NCBI GenBank assembly: GCA_009733575.1
Contig: ML769464.1
Coordinates: forward strand, 173,504 to 237,503
DNA: 64,000 nucleotides
Origin: Gymnopus androsaceus JB14
Lineage: Eukaryota; Basidiomycota; Agaricomycetes; Agaricales; Omphalotaceae
Direction of reading: 5' to 3'
Below the pieces are notes generated by a model. It saw nothing but the letters and a program-made list of their open reading frames with translations. It did not search any database and was not told the DNA's origin. Shown piece after piece: positions 1 to 13,208 of the stretch. Position 1 is the first letter of the stretch, and every line of letters begins with the position of its first letter. Position numbers and translations under genes: made by a program.

Positions 1-1
1 G

Positions 2-274
2 GGAGATTTTGAAGAGTGGTATGGAGTCGATGGGGAGGAAGATTTTGAAGAGTGGTTTGGCATCGACGGGGATGAAGATTCTGATCTGTCTGGATTCGAG
101 GATTTTCCCAATTATGCAGCTTTGGTAAACTCGATTAACAACGAAGGTGATAACGAGTTCAATCAAGAGGCGATTGAAGTTCCGAAACATGCAGATCCAT
201 TTCAAGACGAAGATCTCTACAATATTTTTCAGCGCTCATTGGCTCAGCTACAGGCACAGGCGCCATTCCTCTAG
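2..274 (+). CDS. 3' end of an acidic protein, partial
   Basis: An open frame runs from base 2 to a TAG at 272-274 and gives about 90 residues; the start lies outside the window. The N-terminal part holds two tandem copies of a short acidic unit (EDFEEW followed by Y or F, then G-V/I-DG). The rest is rich in Asp, Glu, Asn and Gln and ends QAQAPFL. I do not recognise the family. The +1 frame overlapping its end (about 230-429) reads on past the stop with protein-like composition (GYGIHPTEW, then GATYSSSRFN) to a TAA, so a frameshift or an unseen intron may separate this end from a longer C-terminus. The acidic repeat is seen directly; that it is a real coding exon is inferred from composition. 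Confidence 0.45.
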   Translation, partial: GDFEEWYGVDGEEDFEEWFGIDGDEDSDLSGFEDFPNYAALVNSINNEGDNEFNQEAIEVPKHADPFQDEDLYNIFQRSLAQLQAQAPFL

Positions 275-837
275 GATATGGAATTCATCCTACAGAGTGG
301 ACGATACGGCTATCCATCATTTGGTACGATACGAACAGGTCTCAGTGGAAGGAAGGAGCTACGTATAGCTCTTCCAGATTCAACCTGGAGGCACCGATCT
401 GTTCAGTGGGCGCAGGGGATTGTATTTAATGAACCAGTTGATGTATGGACAAAGTAGTCAAACGTTATAAAACTTCTATTCAATGTGTTTTCATCTGAGT
501 AGCAGTATTGAAAAATAATCCACCTTGAGATCGAAACTTGAGAAAACTCGCTCAGTGATCTCAGCTTTTAATTTTTTTACGCTTTAATTCAACACGCAGT
601 GCATGGTACATATAATGTTTTTACGCTTTAATTCAACGTGCACAAGCAGCTGTAAGTAACAGTAACGGTAGAGCTATTATTAACGTTGAGCATGTCTAGA
701 GGTAACAAGAGCAAGGTAGTATGAGAGTCAAATCCATCGCTCTCACCCATTGCATATAGATTTCGTAGTAGAAGATGGAGAAGTTCAGTCAAAGTAGCAA
801 AGTTCATTACATCTATTGATAAAAAATAATACAGAAT

Positions 838-2753
838 TTATTTACAGCGACGACGTTTATGAGGTCGTTCAACCTCAGCATTGGTCTGTTCACCAACCTC
901 ATTTAGCTGCGCAGCTGAGGGACCATTACCTTTCCAATCTCCTGATACGAGATCACCCCAGCGTGTAAACTTTTCCAAGTTCACCTTCCATCGTTGTGTT
1001 CGATCCTGTTCCCGGTCCTTCAGCTCAGATTTTGAAGCTTTGGCCAAGAAAGTCTTGTCCGAACACCAGCCGTTGTAACGCCAGCGAAAAAGCCCACCCG
1101 CTGAATATTGGACGATGGATCGACGCTGTTCACCATCTTGAACAGGGATGTTAGAGTGGGTCATTAAGGCAGAGGGAAAGAGAATGGTAGCGCCAGGAGG
1201 AAACCTGATGACAAGCTTCAAATTCCACAGTACAAGGTGGCCTCCTTTGTCTGGGTCATAATCCCCAAGCGCTGTGTCGGCGCACCAACCGTGCGCAACA
1301 TTACCAGCATCAAGGTGTGGAGGGGTCACTGTGCATGGGCCAAAGTTAACCGTTGTAGCTGCAAAAACAGTCTTTGGAGATGTTGGGCGAAGTTGGGGTT
1401 TTTGTTGGATGTGTTCGGTAAGCGTTTCCTTATACTCGACGTACGTCTGATGAGCGAACGAATTGAAGATGGCTGAAAGCAGTAAATTAGCCTGCAAGGC
1501 TTGGTCTGGCAGCGGTAGAGGAGGACCTACAGTTAGTGAAGCCGACCAAACGCTTCATATCAGGATGAAGGAAAAGTTTCTCCATCGCTTGCTGGTTCGC
1601 TTGGCCCGAAATTCGGACATTTCCTGGTACTGCGCGACCCCCACCGTAGCTGATGCCTGCAGCGCGAGCGGTGAAATCCCCTCGAGGATGGTGCTCCTCT
1701 TTGGCAGCAAAAGAGCTTTCCTTCTGGCATCCGGCGACAGCGTTGTCAAGGTTTGACATGCTTTTACTCCAATCTCCGCTCTTCTCTGCGCTCGGAGGCA
1801 CGCCAGCGAGCACGGCCATGATGCGATCTTGAGCATCTACCAGAACAATACAGGTGCTAGAGAAGTGATTAGCAAATGGAGTAGACCAAGTAGTGCGGGT
1901 AGAGCTTACGTGCCGTCCCACTCTAGCAGACGAAAGCCTCTCTCTGTGAGCAGCGTTAGATGCCTCCAAAGGCTCAAAAGTCTAGCGGAGAGCTTTGCAC
2001 CGTTTCGGTTTCCAACCCAGCCAGAGGAAGCGACAGGAAGCTTTGCTGAGTCGAAATCGCTGATTCGATTGGGGAAAGCGTTCTTCGCATTTTCAACAGC
2101 TCGAGGTCTTAGTTCGCTGTCGAGCTCACGAGCTTGAGTTGCCTCAACTCGCTGGCTCCTCTCGCGTGCACGCTTATCTGCCTTCTTTTTAGCCTTACGC
2201 CGCTCTTCGCCGTGAAGTCCAAGGAGAGGGTCAGCGGGTCCTGGTTCATGGCCAGGGGCAGAAACGGAGGGGAGAGACGGTATATGAGACGGTATATCAT
2301 TCGGTATATCATTCGGTATAGAGGTGTAAGAGCCGCAGGGGGAGCTGGGGGAAGGATTGGGTAGCTGGAAAAGGTTTGTAGAATCTTCTTCGTCCTCTAG
2401 CTCGACGTTCTCGTCGTCAACAACCTCAACGCCCTCAACAACATCCCTCCGGACCTGGCCAGCCTCATCCAAAACATCCTCCAAGCTAAATCCCGGAATT
2501 AGAAGCTTTTGAGCTTTGAAAGCAGCGCGGGTGAGAACTGATCAAACAAAACGCGTGAGCATGAGCAAGAGGAGGGCAAAGGCAAAGGCAAAAGAATAGC
2601 GAGGCGCAAGGGCTGGCGCTCCTAGCACTTTGAGGCGCTACCTGCTCCAGTGAGAGAGTTAGCTGCGCCTCTAGGCCTCGAGCTGCCGATAGCCCTCATA
2701 AACGCGCTAAACGAGGTAGAAAAATCGCGTCGAGCGCGGCACGTACCAGGCAT
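838..2753 (-). CDS. TET/JBP-like 2-oxoglutarate/Fe(II) dioxygenase
   Basis: Four exons join cleanly on the minus strand: 2753-2642, 2537-1910, 1856-1531 and 1472-838, about 566 residues. All introns have GT and AG ends and all phases agree. The N-terminal half is low complexity, acidic and then lysine/arginine rich (KKKADKRARERSQR). The C-terminal half is a double-stranded beta-helix dioxygenase with an HxD motif (PPHLDAGN, about H408 and D410), a distal His in LMTHSNIP (about H461) and an Arg in GEQRRSIVQY that would bind 2-oxoglutarate. NFGP, GGHLVLW and GLFRW also fit the fungal TET/JBP family, which oxidises methylated bases in DNA and is expanded in Agaricomycetes, often beside transposons. 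The protein ends with a basic PHKRRRCK tail, possibly a nuclear signal. All iron and cofactor residues are kept, so it is probably active. The start ATG was chosen because it extends the frame through a good first intron. Confidence 0.78.
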
Positions 2754-3139
2754 GCTAGGTGCTAGGGCTTGCGTGGCCTAACTGGTAGCGGAAGGGGCTG
2801 AAATGGTGTCCGATGGTGAGATCGAGCGAGCTGAGCGGTACGATTTCGAAGTTGAAGGCAGATGGCGTGCTGGGTAGAGATAAACAAACTGAGCGTGAAT
2901 TCGATCAAATTCACGTGTATTCCACGGGCCACATGACCCAGGCGCTAATTTCCGTTTTCTTCGCTTTACGGTAGGGACTGCCATGGATTCGAGAATCCAC
3001 GCATCCACCCGTATCTACCGTAAATTTGCAGATGGATACGGGGGACGGGAACTTTTCCGCTGGTACGGCATGGGTGCAGATATCCGTGGTCTGGTAGCGA
3101 AACTAGTGTCTTCGCAAGCATCGTCAGTTTCTCCTGCTA

Positions 3140-4106
3140 TTCTTTCCGCGCATTTTTCTCTGGCTTCCCTTTCTCCTCTATCGCTCAAGCTCGAATCGGG
3201 CTGGTTCAGGAGCTCGTTGAAGTCTTTGGCATAGCTCAAGACAACATTCATTGGACAATTGGCAATCTGATACTGCCAGTGCCTTTTATTTTCTTATAAT
3301 CAATTACACAGGTGGCATCATACGCATCCTCTACACGTCTCTGCTTCTACGACATCAGCTCAGTCAGCACCATCATCTCCGTTCACATCTATAACCCTTC
3401 CTGGTTTGGCTTCGCCATCGCGTTCTGACGCAGGATCTTCTTCTGCCTCTATTACCGAATCGGATTCTACGATACTCAAAAAGTCTCCTACAAATCCAGC
3501 TTCAACCGCAACAATCCAATCTACTCCATCCTTTGCAACAGGTATCGCTATGCTTCTGTATAACGTTGCATATCTTGCCTACACCCAGCACGTAAACATT
3601 CCACTACACCAGGTAGCAGCAGGAGACGTACTGGGTAATCTGTGGACTGTTTGCCTTGCTAGCAATGGGCTGGGTAGGTGAGTTTACCTTTTCAACTCGT
3701 TTCTTTCCATATGCTTACCGAGCTTTCTTTCTCTTATTAGACTTTCACTCGAAACCACCTCATCCCCCATTCATCTTCGTTCCCCCTGGCTCATCTTCCT
3801 CCGCCGACTCCTCATGGTTTCCGTCTCGAGTTTGGACAACTGTTACAGGCTGCGTCCCGGCCGAGAGATACCGCATCGAGCCAAGACCGCTCGTCGTCCC
3901 ATACTCGCGCTCGGACTACATCCGATACGCACTCTCAAACTAGGCCTGGACGATCTGGCAAGGATAGACGCCGTGTGTCGGAGGTTTCGTTGGCAAAGGA
4001 TATCGTGAAGATGAGAGGTGACCATGATCTCAGTCAGGTGTTTGAAGATGAAGAAGGTCGAGAGCGTTCGCATGAGGGTGAAGAGGATGAGTGGGATATA
4101 CTTTGA
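3140..4106 (+). pseudogene. ATG14: ATG14-like autophagy gene remnant
   Basis: Blocks of an Atg14/UVRAG-type protein are recognisable in order: IAQARIGLVQELVEVFGI with WTIGNLILPVP at about 3185-3285; LHVSAS at about 3330; ATGIAMLLYNVAYLAYTQ with AGDVLGNLWTVC at about 3530-3655; and a C-terminal exon with LPPPTPHGF, FGQLLQA and the ending EDEWDIL before TGA at 4104-4106. Atg14 is a subunit of the autophagy-specific PI3-kinase complex I, acting at the phagophore. The N-terminal coiled coil and a large block after the WTIG segment are missing. After the last intron (3681 to about 3741) the start of the exon and its LPPPTP segment lie in different frames, so there is a frameshift near 3765-3800. 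The order of conserved blocks makes the family assignment strong; the missing parts make this a pseudogene. Confidence 0.65.
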
Positions 4107-5434
4107 TCTGCAGTTTCGTATCCCTCTGAAACCTTTCGAAGTGGGGTGACTATGGAAATTTCCATGTAAGACTGTATATGTGTCAAGTGTAGAAACTCGA
4201 AGCTCCTCTGTATATTAGATCTGCCAAGTACTGTATCTTTTATTTTATTTTAAAGACCAAAATAAGCGTCGACTTCTCATGCGTGGCGTCGCGTCGCGTC
4301 CTCGTATGGCAATTAATAGAATGATATATTTGTACTACTACAAATCAATTTTTGAAAGCCTGTAAAGCTCACGAATGGCTTCAATAAGTAATAAAATACA
4401 CCTCGAAGTCATCAAGCTCGGTTTTGATTGGTGGGCGTCTATATGACATAAACGGACGTTAGAGTCTTCAAAGGCAACGTTTGCAGGTTTGAAATAAACG
4501 GTGCAATATTAGATATACACTCGCTCTTTATTTTCTACGCGTATGGTCAATGTAAGTTAATGAAACATGGCTGGCATGAAGTGCGAGCTAGTTGTACTGA
4601 ACTATGTGACGGCGCCCAACAATTTCTGAGCCTCAGGTCTTCCCGCAGCTTTGAATCGATAGGCAAATATGCTGGGTGCAGAGCCATTGATTTCGCAAAT
4701 TTGGCAGATGAAGTACTTATCCGAAATTCTGTCAGATAATACCCAAATAATTTACAATAATTTACACACTATCCGATGCAGCAATTTCAAAGGAAAAAGA
4801 GTTTGAATCATCCACGATGTCTACTGCCACGACTCCTCCATTCAAGAAGGCACCAGAAAAGGTTCTTATTCCTTCCATTATCGATATCTCGTATACGTCT
4901 GTACCTCCATCTGGCCCGGGATCATCCAATGTGGTATCGTTTGTGACGAAAAAATGCACTGAGGGCATGTCCAAGGAACGATAAGCAATCGTAACCGTTA
5001 AATTTTGCGCTGTTGGAAGGAAAAGGTTGGGGAAGACAGAATATTTTGAGAGTTAGTGATAAAATGTTATTTAAGGACAGTTGCGTGGTAGCTGCTTGAA
5101 CAATCCCGCATTATTACGTTCTCAAAATCTCAGGAGAAACCAAGAACAAACACAGTAACTGCCTGGACATGTTGGCTTTTCCAAGCAATTGAGGCAGCTT
5201 TATTTATGAAGTATCCCCTTGGCAAATGCCAATTATATTCATTGAACTAAAATTCTACTTGCAAGTATATGTAGCCCCTGTCTGAATTCTAGATGATTTG
5301 TTTATTCTGGATTGCGGCTTCATCAACTCGCTAAAAGCAAGAAGAATCCCACGTTCGGTTTATTTTGTTCTTCCAGGTTCTTCCAACCTCTCCGTCTCTC
5401 AACGTTAACGCTCCTTACCCGACCTTCATTTCTC
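4107..5434. other. Intergenic stretch with one weak minus-strand ORF
   Basis: I see no complete gene here. A minus-strand open frame at 4974-4762, extended by a possible exon start near 5027 after a CAG acceptor, encodes about 85 residues (SVHFFVTNDTTLDDPG, later VVAVDIVDD) with the feel of a beta-sandwich protein end, but I do not recognise it. The remainder is AT-rich and without clear repeats. The 130 bases before 5435 are the likely promoter and 5' leader of the next gene. Confidence 0.35.
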
Positions 5435-7156
5435 ATGGCGAAAGAGAAGAAGCTACCTAATCGTAAATCTGTACGAGCCAGAAAACGGCCTAATACGCGA
5501 AGCTATGCCAGGGCTAGACCCCGTTCCACTCAAGGGCATGGTCCGGTAGCTCCTCCAAAAGAAGCCTCTGCCCACCTCTCCTCTGAGGATGAAGATGGCC
5601 ATTCTTTTTCTGACTCTGGTGTGGGCTCAGCGCTCAATACCTTCAGGAATTTTCAAGGAAATAGCGACGCCACTGCACTCGTTAATAGTCTCACTTCTCT
5701 GGACAATAACCCTCTTCTTGCTCCAGAGGACACGCTCAACGATGACTTCACTGCTGCAGAGGCCGAAACCTCGCGTGGTATTCGACGTGCTCGTAAGGTT
5801 GGTGGCAGGCGTGTATCTGAAGTGAAGGGCAAAGGAAAGGGTAAAGAGGTATTTAGTTTTCAATAATTATTCTTCTTTCTACTAGTACTAAGATACATAA
5901 TAGAAGGATACGACTTTTCGAGTGGAGTCAATTGTCATACTTGGAGATGGCATAGTTCCAGTTGGCTCAACAGTATGTGCCGTTTTACACCGTCCATGAT
6001 GTTATTGGATTTTGACTTTATTCTAGCAGGAAGAGGCTGAAGCAAACGACAATCTTGCAGTCAAATTTGGCAGTCGATATTTCGCACTCCCCCCACATCT
6101 ATCAAACGTGGGCACAGTTTTGTCGCCATCTTTCTTGAACCAGCACCGGCAAGAAGGTCTCGCAGTGACTGAGCCCAACTGTGGCTTTCCATTTGACACC
6201 AAGTGGGATCAAGAGGAATGCTTAGATTTTATTACCGAGCAAATCCCTCTTGCCATGGAATTCCTCCGTAAACGCATGGAAGACGATCCCAAAGGTCGCC
6301 CAAGCATTCTTACTTGTTCCAGACAAGCACGTAACATCAGACTTGCTGGCATCGCTCTCCCAGATGGGAACGCCGTTTTCGAATGCACTCAAAAACCCAA
6401 GCAAGGTTATCGAGGGACTGCTCTCATTCTGAGTGAGCGTATAATCCATTGTATAAACTTTTTCTTTGCTTACGCAACTACTCCAGCTTCTCGTCAAAAA
6501 ATCAGTGCTGAAGAGCGCGAATGTTTTCGGCGTGAAATTGCCCTTCAAGGAGGTGGTGATTCAGTTGGCGCTGATGATTGGGACGACCTTGACGCGGAAG
6601 AGGACCTTGACGCGGAAGAGGACTCTACAAGTGATGCTGAGAAGAACACTCCACCTGCGCGGAATCAAAAACGGAAGCGAACCCGTGCGGAGTCCGAGGA
6701 AGAGTTGGACGAACCAGGATCTGAAGCAGACGTGGAGACTCAATTAACAAATTCCAGTCCCTCCCCAAGACCGCCTTCTAAGAAACGAAAGTTTCAACCG
6801 CGACACGGTGAGGATGTCTTTATCTTGAAACGAAACATGGTTCCATTACTGATGCCTAAATACAGATTCGCCTCTCATTGATATCAGCGAAGCCACGCAG
6901 TCGACAATTCAGAGTAAGTGAAGACATTTAGCATAAGCAATTTACTGATAATTACTTCAACGATACAGTTTCTGGCAATCTCAGCGAGGCTACTCTCGTA
7001 GATAGCAGCAACGAAGCCGGTCCAAGTGGAACACACCAATCTACTTCTCTTGAACCCTCGACTTCTACTGTGCCTGCAAAGGAATGGCACCCGGACTGGG
7101 GTGTGTATATGCTCCAGCATACGACCTGGGGCTCCGATGTCGATCTCGAATTCTAG
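5435..7156 (+). CDS. Nuclear-type protein of unknown function, five exons
   Basis: Exons 5435-5848, 5904-5972, 6030-6807, 6866-6913 and 6969-7156 join in phase with GT-AG introns of 52-58 bases and give about 498 residues. The start was chosen at MAKEKK because a strongly basic N-terminus follows (RKSVRARKRPNTRSYARARPR). The middle holds a folded-looking region with FPFDTKWDQEECLDFI and RNIRLAGIALPDGNAVFEC. The C-terminal third is disordered and acidic with an internal DLDAEED duplication and two basic clusters (NQKRKRTR and PSKKRKF) that look like nuclear localisation signals. It ends HPDWGVYMLQHTTWGSDVDLEF. I do not know this family. It is one of the few genes here whose reading frame survives, which argues that it is functional or recently mobile. 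Confidence 0.7.
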
Positions 7157-7206
7157 CTGCATTTGGTTTTGTTTTGCCTCGTATTGCCTCTGATTGAACC
7201 GTCTGA

Positions 7207-7395
7207 TACCCAAAGCTTATCTTTGACTCACGTAGTGCCTCTTTCCTTATACTCTAACAACTTTCCTTTATACCCAAGGCTTGTCTTTGACTCACGCAGT
7301 GCCTCTTTCCTCATACTCCAATGACTTTCCTTCATACCCAAGGCTCATCTTTGACTCACGTAGTACCTCGTTCCTTATATTCTACCAACCGATAT
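7207..7395. repeat. 64-bp tandem repeat, about three copies
   Basis: A unit containing TACCCAAGGCT, TTTGACTCACG and GCCTCTTTCCT recurs at about 7222, 7286 and 7350, a period of 64 bases. It lies directly downstream of the five-exon gene and may belong to its 3' region. No coding potential is evident. Confidence 0.75.
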
Positions 7396-7639
7396 ATGTT
7401 TTTAATCCTTCTTCTTTAACCTGCTGCAGCCTCGACGCTCGGAGGCTGGTATGCGGATACGATACACTCTTCTAATCCAGTTACACGTTCTAGTATATAC
7501 TATACACTGCATACAAAAAAAAGTACCGCTGGTTTTTACTTGGGTTGTGATCCGCTTGCTCGATAAATGCACTGGCTTTTTAAGTTGGATTGCATATCTA
7601 TCTGGAGTGAATTGAGCAATGTCTGGAATGGAGATGAAT

Positions 7640-7775
7640 ATTTAACGCGCACGTGCAATGAATAAATTTCAATGCGCGCGCGCAATGAATCACTTTTAAT
7701 GCGCGCGCACAATGAATAATAAACGCGCACGCGCAATGAACCAAAAGCGCGCGCGCGCGATAATTTGTGCCGGGG
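7640..7775. repeat. CG-rich imperfect tandem repeat
   Basis: Copies of a roughly 30-base unit combine alternating CG/GC runs (GCGCGCGCAATGAAT) with AT-rich spacers. The tract ends in a long alternating GC run and a run of G residues at about 7772-7779. Alternating purine-pyrimidine DNA of this kind can form Z-DNA, and it would be a hotspot for CpG methylation. It stands out sharply from the AT-rich flanks. Confidence 0.7.
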
Positions 7776-7865
7776 GGGGGCATTTTATTTTTTCACCCTT
7801 TGGGCCGCCATACAAATCGCTCCCTATAGACAATTATTAGCCAGTAGCGGCCATATGGGAAAGGA

Positions 7866-8060
7866 TTATGCACTGTATTTGTGAGCCATTTTCATATAGG
7901 CTATGTGGACCTTCTCTTTTGGTATATCAAAGATATTACCTATAATTGGCCAACCTTTGGGTCCCGGTGGAAGTGGTCGTCGGCGAATCCAAGCGCGGCG
8001 TGCAAAGAACAAGAATAAGCCTAAAGCAATGAGATTGATAGCAAGATGGAAGGAAGGCAT
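7866..8060 (-). pseudogene. Cytochrome P450 N-terminal fragment
   Basis: The frame begins MPSFHLAINL at 8060 with a hydrophobic membrane anchor. It then has the proline-rich hinge RRRPLPPGPKGWPIIGN that marks the start of microsomal class II P450s, followed by a short helix ending MAHKYS. A GT donor follows (exon end near 7877), but nothing downstream resembles the next P450 exon, and there is no heme-binding region. It is therefore an orphan first exon. It resembles the fungal CYP620-like group more than CYP51, but the piece is too short to be sure. Confidence 0.65.
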
Positions 8061-8834
8061 TAATATGGGGATTGCTAGTGTCTGTCATCTCACGTCGCTT
8101 CAAATATAGAGCTTGCAAGACGCGGAGATATGGTGAACCAGCTGTTAGCATGTATTTCTGATGGAAAACAGTTTTAGGGGGGAGTTAGTAACATTTTCAA
8201 TGCTCAGTGTCATCGCTGGAATTAAGTTACAGTTAAGCCAAGTCGCCAGGTCGCCGGCGCACTGCGCAGAATCATTTTGTGGTATTTTACTAAGTATGCC
8301 GTCTCGCGAAACCGAGAATGCAGCATGATCCATGAAACCAGATTCCTTGCACTCTGAGAATGAGGATGAACTCCGGCCTAGATCGAAAACGAATGAAGTA
8401 CTTTATTGTTATCTATTCGTTTCGCCAAGCCCCAGGATTGAATTGATCTTGAACAAGCTCCTTGCAGCTCTACAAGTGTGGGAAATGGTTGGTAAGTGCA
8501 CATACTGTTCTAACTTCTGATGCCACAGCCTGTCGAAGTACTAGCAGGGACACCAAAACAAATTTTCGCCTAACGAAAAACAGGGAATCGGGTCAAATGT
8601 TAATCGCTTGAGAGTTGATGTGAGAGTTGAGGTAAGGAGTCTCCCCTAGGCAGACTGCTCCCGATTATAGCGCCACTTACAACGCTTCATTGTAATCAGA
8701 CGCAATGCCATTTCGCCAAGCGGCCATAAGCGAGGCGAACAGGTACTGTAAATACCCGCTGCCCAAGAATTCGACCTAGAGTGGATATGTTCTCTTCCTG
8801 GATGGATTTTTGAAAGTGGGCGAGAAGATACTAA

Positions 8835-9050
8835 AAGGATGGTGTTAAAGGTGGGCGCAAACCTTGGAATCTGAGGTCGGGAATGACCTACTCCGCTAGC
8901 CAAATAGGCGGGAACTGGAAGTATGTTGTCCCAATGGCTTGTATATCCGATGAACTGGGGAAGCGGGAAGCCAGATTAAGTCTAGCACATCGCAGTGATG
9001 AGGCCGATTACACCTACATAGACGATTTCAAGTTGGATGAAGATGATTAA
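8835..9050 (+). CDS. Possible 3' exon of an unknown gene
   Basis: A 72-codon frame without its own convincing start runs to TAA at 9048-9050. It reads like an exon (MTYSASQIGGNWKYVV) and ends in an acidic tail (TYIDDFKLDEDD). No upstream exon could be joined to it. The surrounding sequence, 8061-8834 and 9051-9464, shows no other feature apart from the promoter region of the CYP51 pseudogene. Confidence 0.25.
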   Translation, partial: KDGVKGGRKPWNLRSGMTYSASQIGGNWKYVVPMACISDELGKREARLSLAHRSDEADYTYIDDFKLDEDD

Positions 9051-9464
9051 ATAATACAGAAGGCGTACGGATCCCAAAACTCATGCTCATCATCGTCAAG
9101 TGGAGTTACCTCTAAAAGTCTAGAATCACCGTAGCCTCAATGAATATTTCTCCAGAGGAAAAGGAACGTGTCCTCAGGCAAAACAATTTGAGGGACAGAC
9201 AAAACTAGGCAACGAATCTGGAGCCAAGCTGGCCCTCAGAGCCTAGAGTATGAATTGGGATTTACATCATGCTGATACGATTTTACGCGTCCTGTGTCTT
9301 CCCCAAAATCGTACAATGAAGACATAGAAAGAAAGGTACTTATCTAATCTAATCTTCCATTCCGCTAATGGTACGACTTTGAAAAAATAGGCGCCAATTA
9401 TTTATTGCTGAGTTTCGTCTCTGCCACGACCTCCTTTCCCCTCCTCTCCTTTTACCGCTACAAG

Positions 9465-11575
<2,111 letters not shown>

Positions 11576-12773
11576 AACGCTACATGGGCGACTCTGTGTC
11601 GTCTCGGGTTATACTTACAAGTACAGCACAGTTTAGATAGATCCCGTAATTATCAGTCTAGTTATTTTTCTTGGATTTTCTTTTCACCTTTTAAGATTTC
11701 GTTGGGAACGTCGTATGAGCGCGTGCTCACCTGGCAAGCAACAAAAATTTTATGTGGTGGAATCAACGAAAGACCATACGGAGCAAGGTATATAGGTCCA
11801 TACGAGGAATAGGAGCTGTAGCAGCTGAACGTTCGGAACAAAGCTCAGGATCTTGGTTCTCACACGCTTCTCTTTCATTTCTTCCATGATCTCGAATTAT
11901 CCAGCTTCCTTAGATTTCACCAAGTCTCGCTGGGAATTCCATCTGCATACTCGGAAAGGCTTTCTGGAAATATAGGTATGCTTCTTACCATTTTTTAACT
12001 GCACAAATTCTGACTATTCGTCTTATAGATTATACGTTGATTATACACGTCGTTATCCTCAGTAGTCGTGAACCTCTGGATCTCGTCCTAACGCATTGCT
12101 CGAGCCTTGGCTGCTGGATTCCAGATGTAGAAGGTTAAGTACAACGGTGCGTGTTGTATAGCGTTCTGCAGGTAACGTCGGTGATATTTATGATATCCCG
12201 GCTCTGTCCAGTAGGTAACTCGTATATGCCAGCACCGGAATCAACGTTTTGGTGCACTCCAATGCTGGTGGCTCCCTCTCCTGAGCAGCACGAAGGTACC
12301 CTTCCCGTGAGTCCTGTCCGCAAACGCCCCGGTCTTTACAGCACCGTAGCTGGAAATTCCCATGCGGCAGCTGTGTTCAGGCACGAGAGGTTCGAATTCG
12401 GTGTAGGCTGGTAGTTTTTCGGAGGGTCAAATGCTGAGAAGGAGTTTACGGGGCGAGAGCATCACCAGGTTCGTCTTTGTCTCTTCATGCTTACATTTTC
12501 TCAATGCAGTTCTCTGTTGTTTAGCTCGTCATTGACAGGAACCGGGATCGTAATTGCATACTGGTTATTCTGCGGTTCACCGCATCGGGTTCCTTGTTCT
12601 CTGACCTCGAAATTAGCTAGTCTTTCGGGGCCATATCGTTATCTTTTGGGATCGCTCGACATGTACCTTTCCGTTACACATCTTCCCGAACGAAATGTTA
12701 ATTCAAACGATACATATCTGATGCATAGTCCCCAGCCTATCAGTCTGAGACTTTGAGGAATTACAATTCACAA

Positions 12774-12962
12774 TCACCAACCGTCTAGAGATAAGAGTAA
12801 ATGCATACATAAGCATTCGAGACCTTGAGCTCCGTATACACCAGGCCATACCATCAATAATCCTGGAATTGGCACTGTGTTCCGCAACCTGTCACGGTGA
12901 CTTTTTGTTGGGCAACAGAGTAGGAAAGACAAAACAGGAAGGAGCAGCTGACCAGTGGCCAT
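12774..12962 (-). CDS. Small ORF conserved in both inverted-repeat arms (A copy)
   Basis: A 62-codon frame begins MATGQLLLPVLSFLLCC, which looks like a signal peptide or membrane segment, and continues to LLLSLDGW. The same frame is kept in arm B at 30209-30397 with only a few changes. It lies about 250 bases upstream of, and divergent from, the gene starting at 13209, so the two may share a promoter region. It could be the first exon of a longer gene; I found no following exon. Function unknown. Confidence 0.35.
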   Translation of the reverse strand: MATGQLLLPVLSFLLCCPTKSHRDRLRNTVPIPGLLMVWPGVYGAQGLECLCMHLLLSLDGW

Positions 12963-13208
12963 CGAATGTCCAAATAAAATCAGTCCAAGCGAGCCCTCAA
13001 TGTCAATAAATCAGCAGCCCTCAACTAAATCCATCAAAAGCCGTTCAGCCTCGCTTAGCATTCCCGCATGGCGCACTCCCATCTTTTTATTTTGAATCGT
13101 TACGGGAAGACATTCATTGAACATTCTATGCCTTTGCAACAGCTTTGCAACGTGCTCACACTCTTATATACTTGACTGCGTTATTCACCCACGCCGATTC
13201 TTTCCCTC

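Noticed and set aside
2983..3234. Plus-strand 83-codon ORF starting MDSRIHASTRIYRKF
   Set aside because: Its second half overlaps the ATG14 remnant in another frame. Its first half has CGCATCCACCC-type repeat composition typical of transposon ends rather than coding sequence.
8145..8903. Minus-strand ORFs 8145-8333 and 8646-8903
   Set aside because: No family features, no supporting introns and low-complexity composition.
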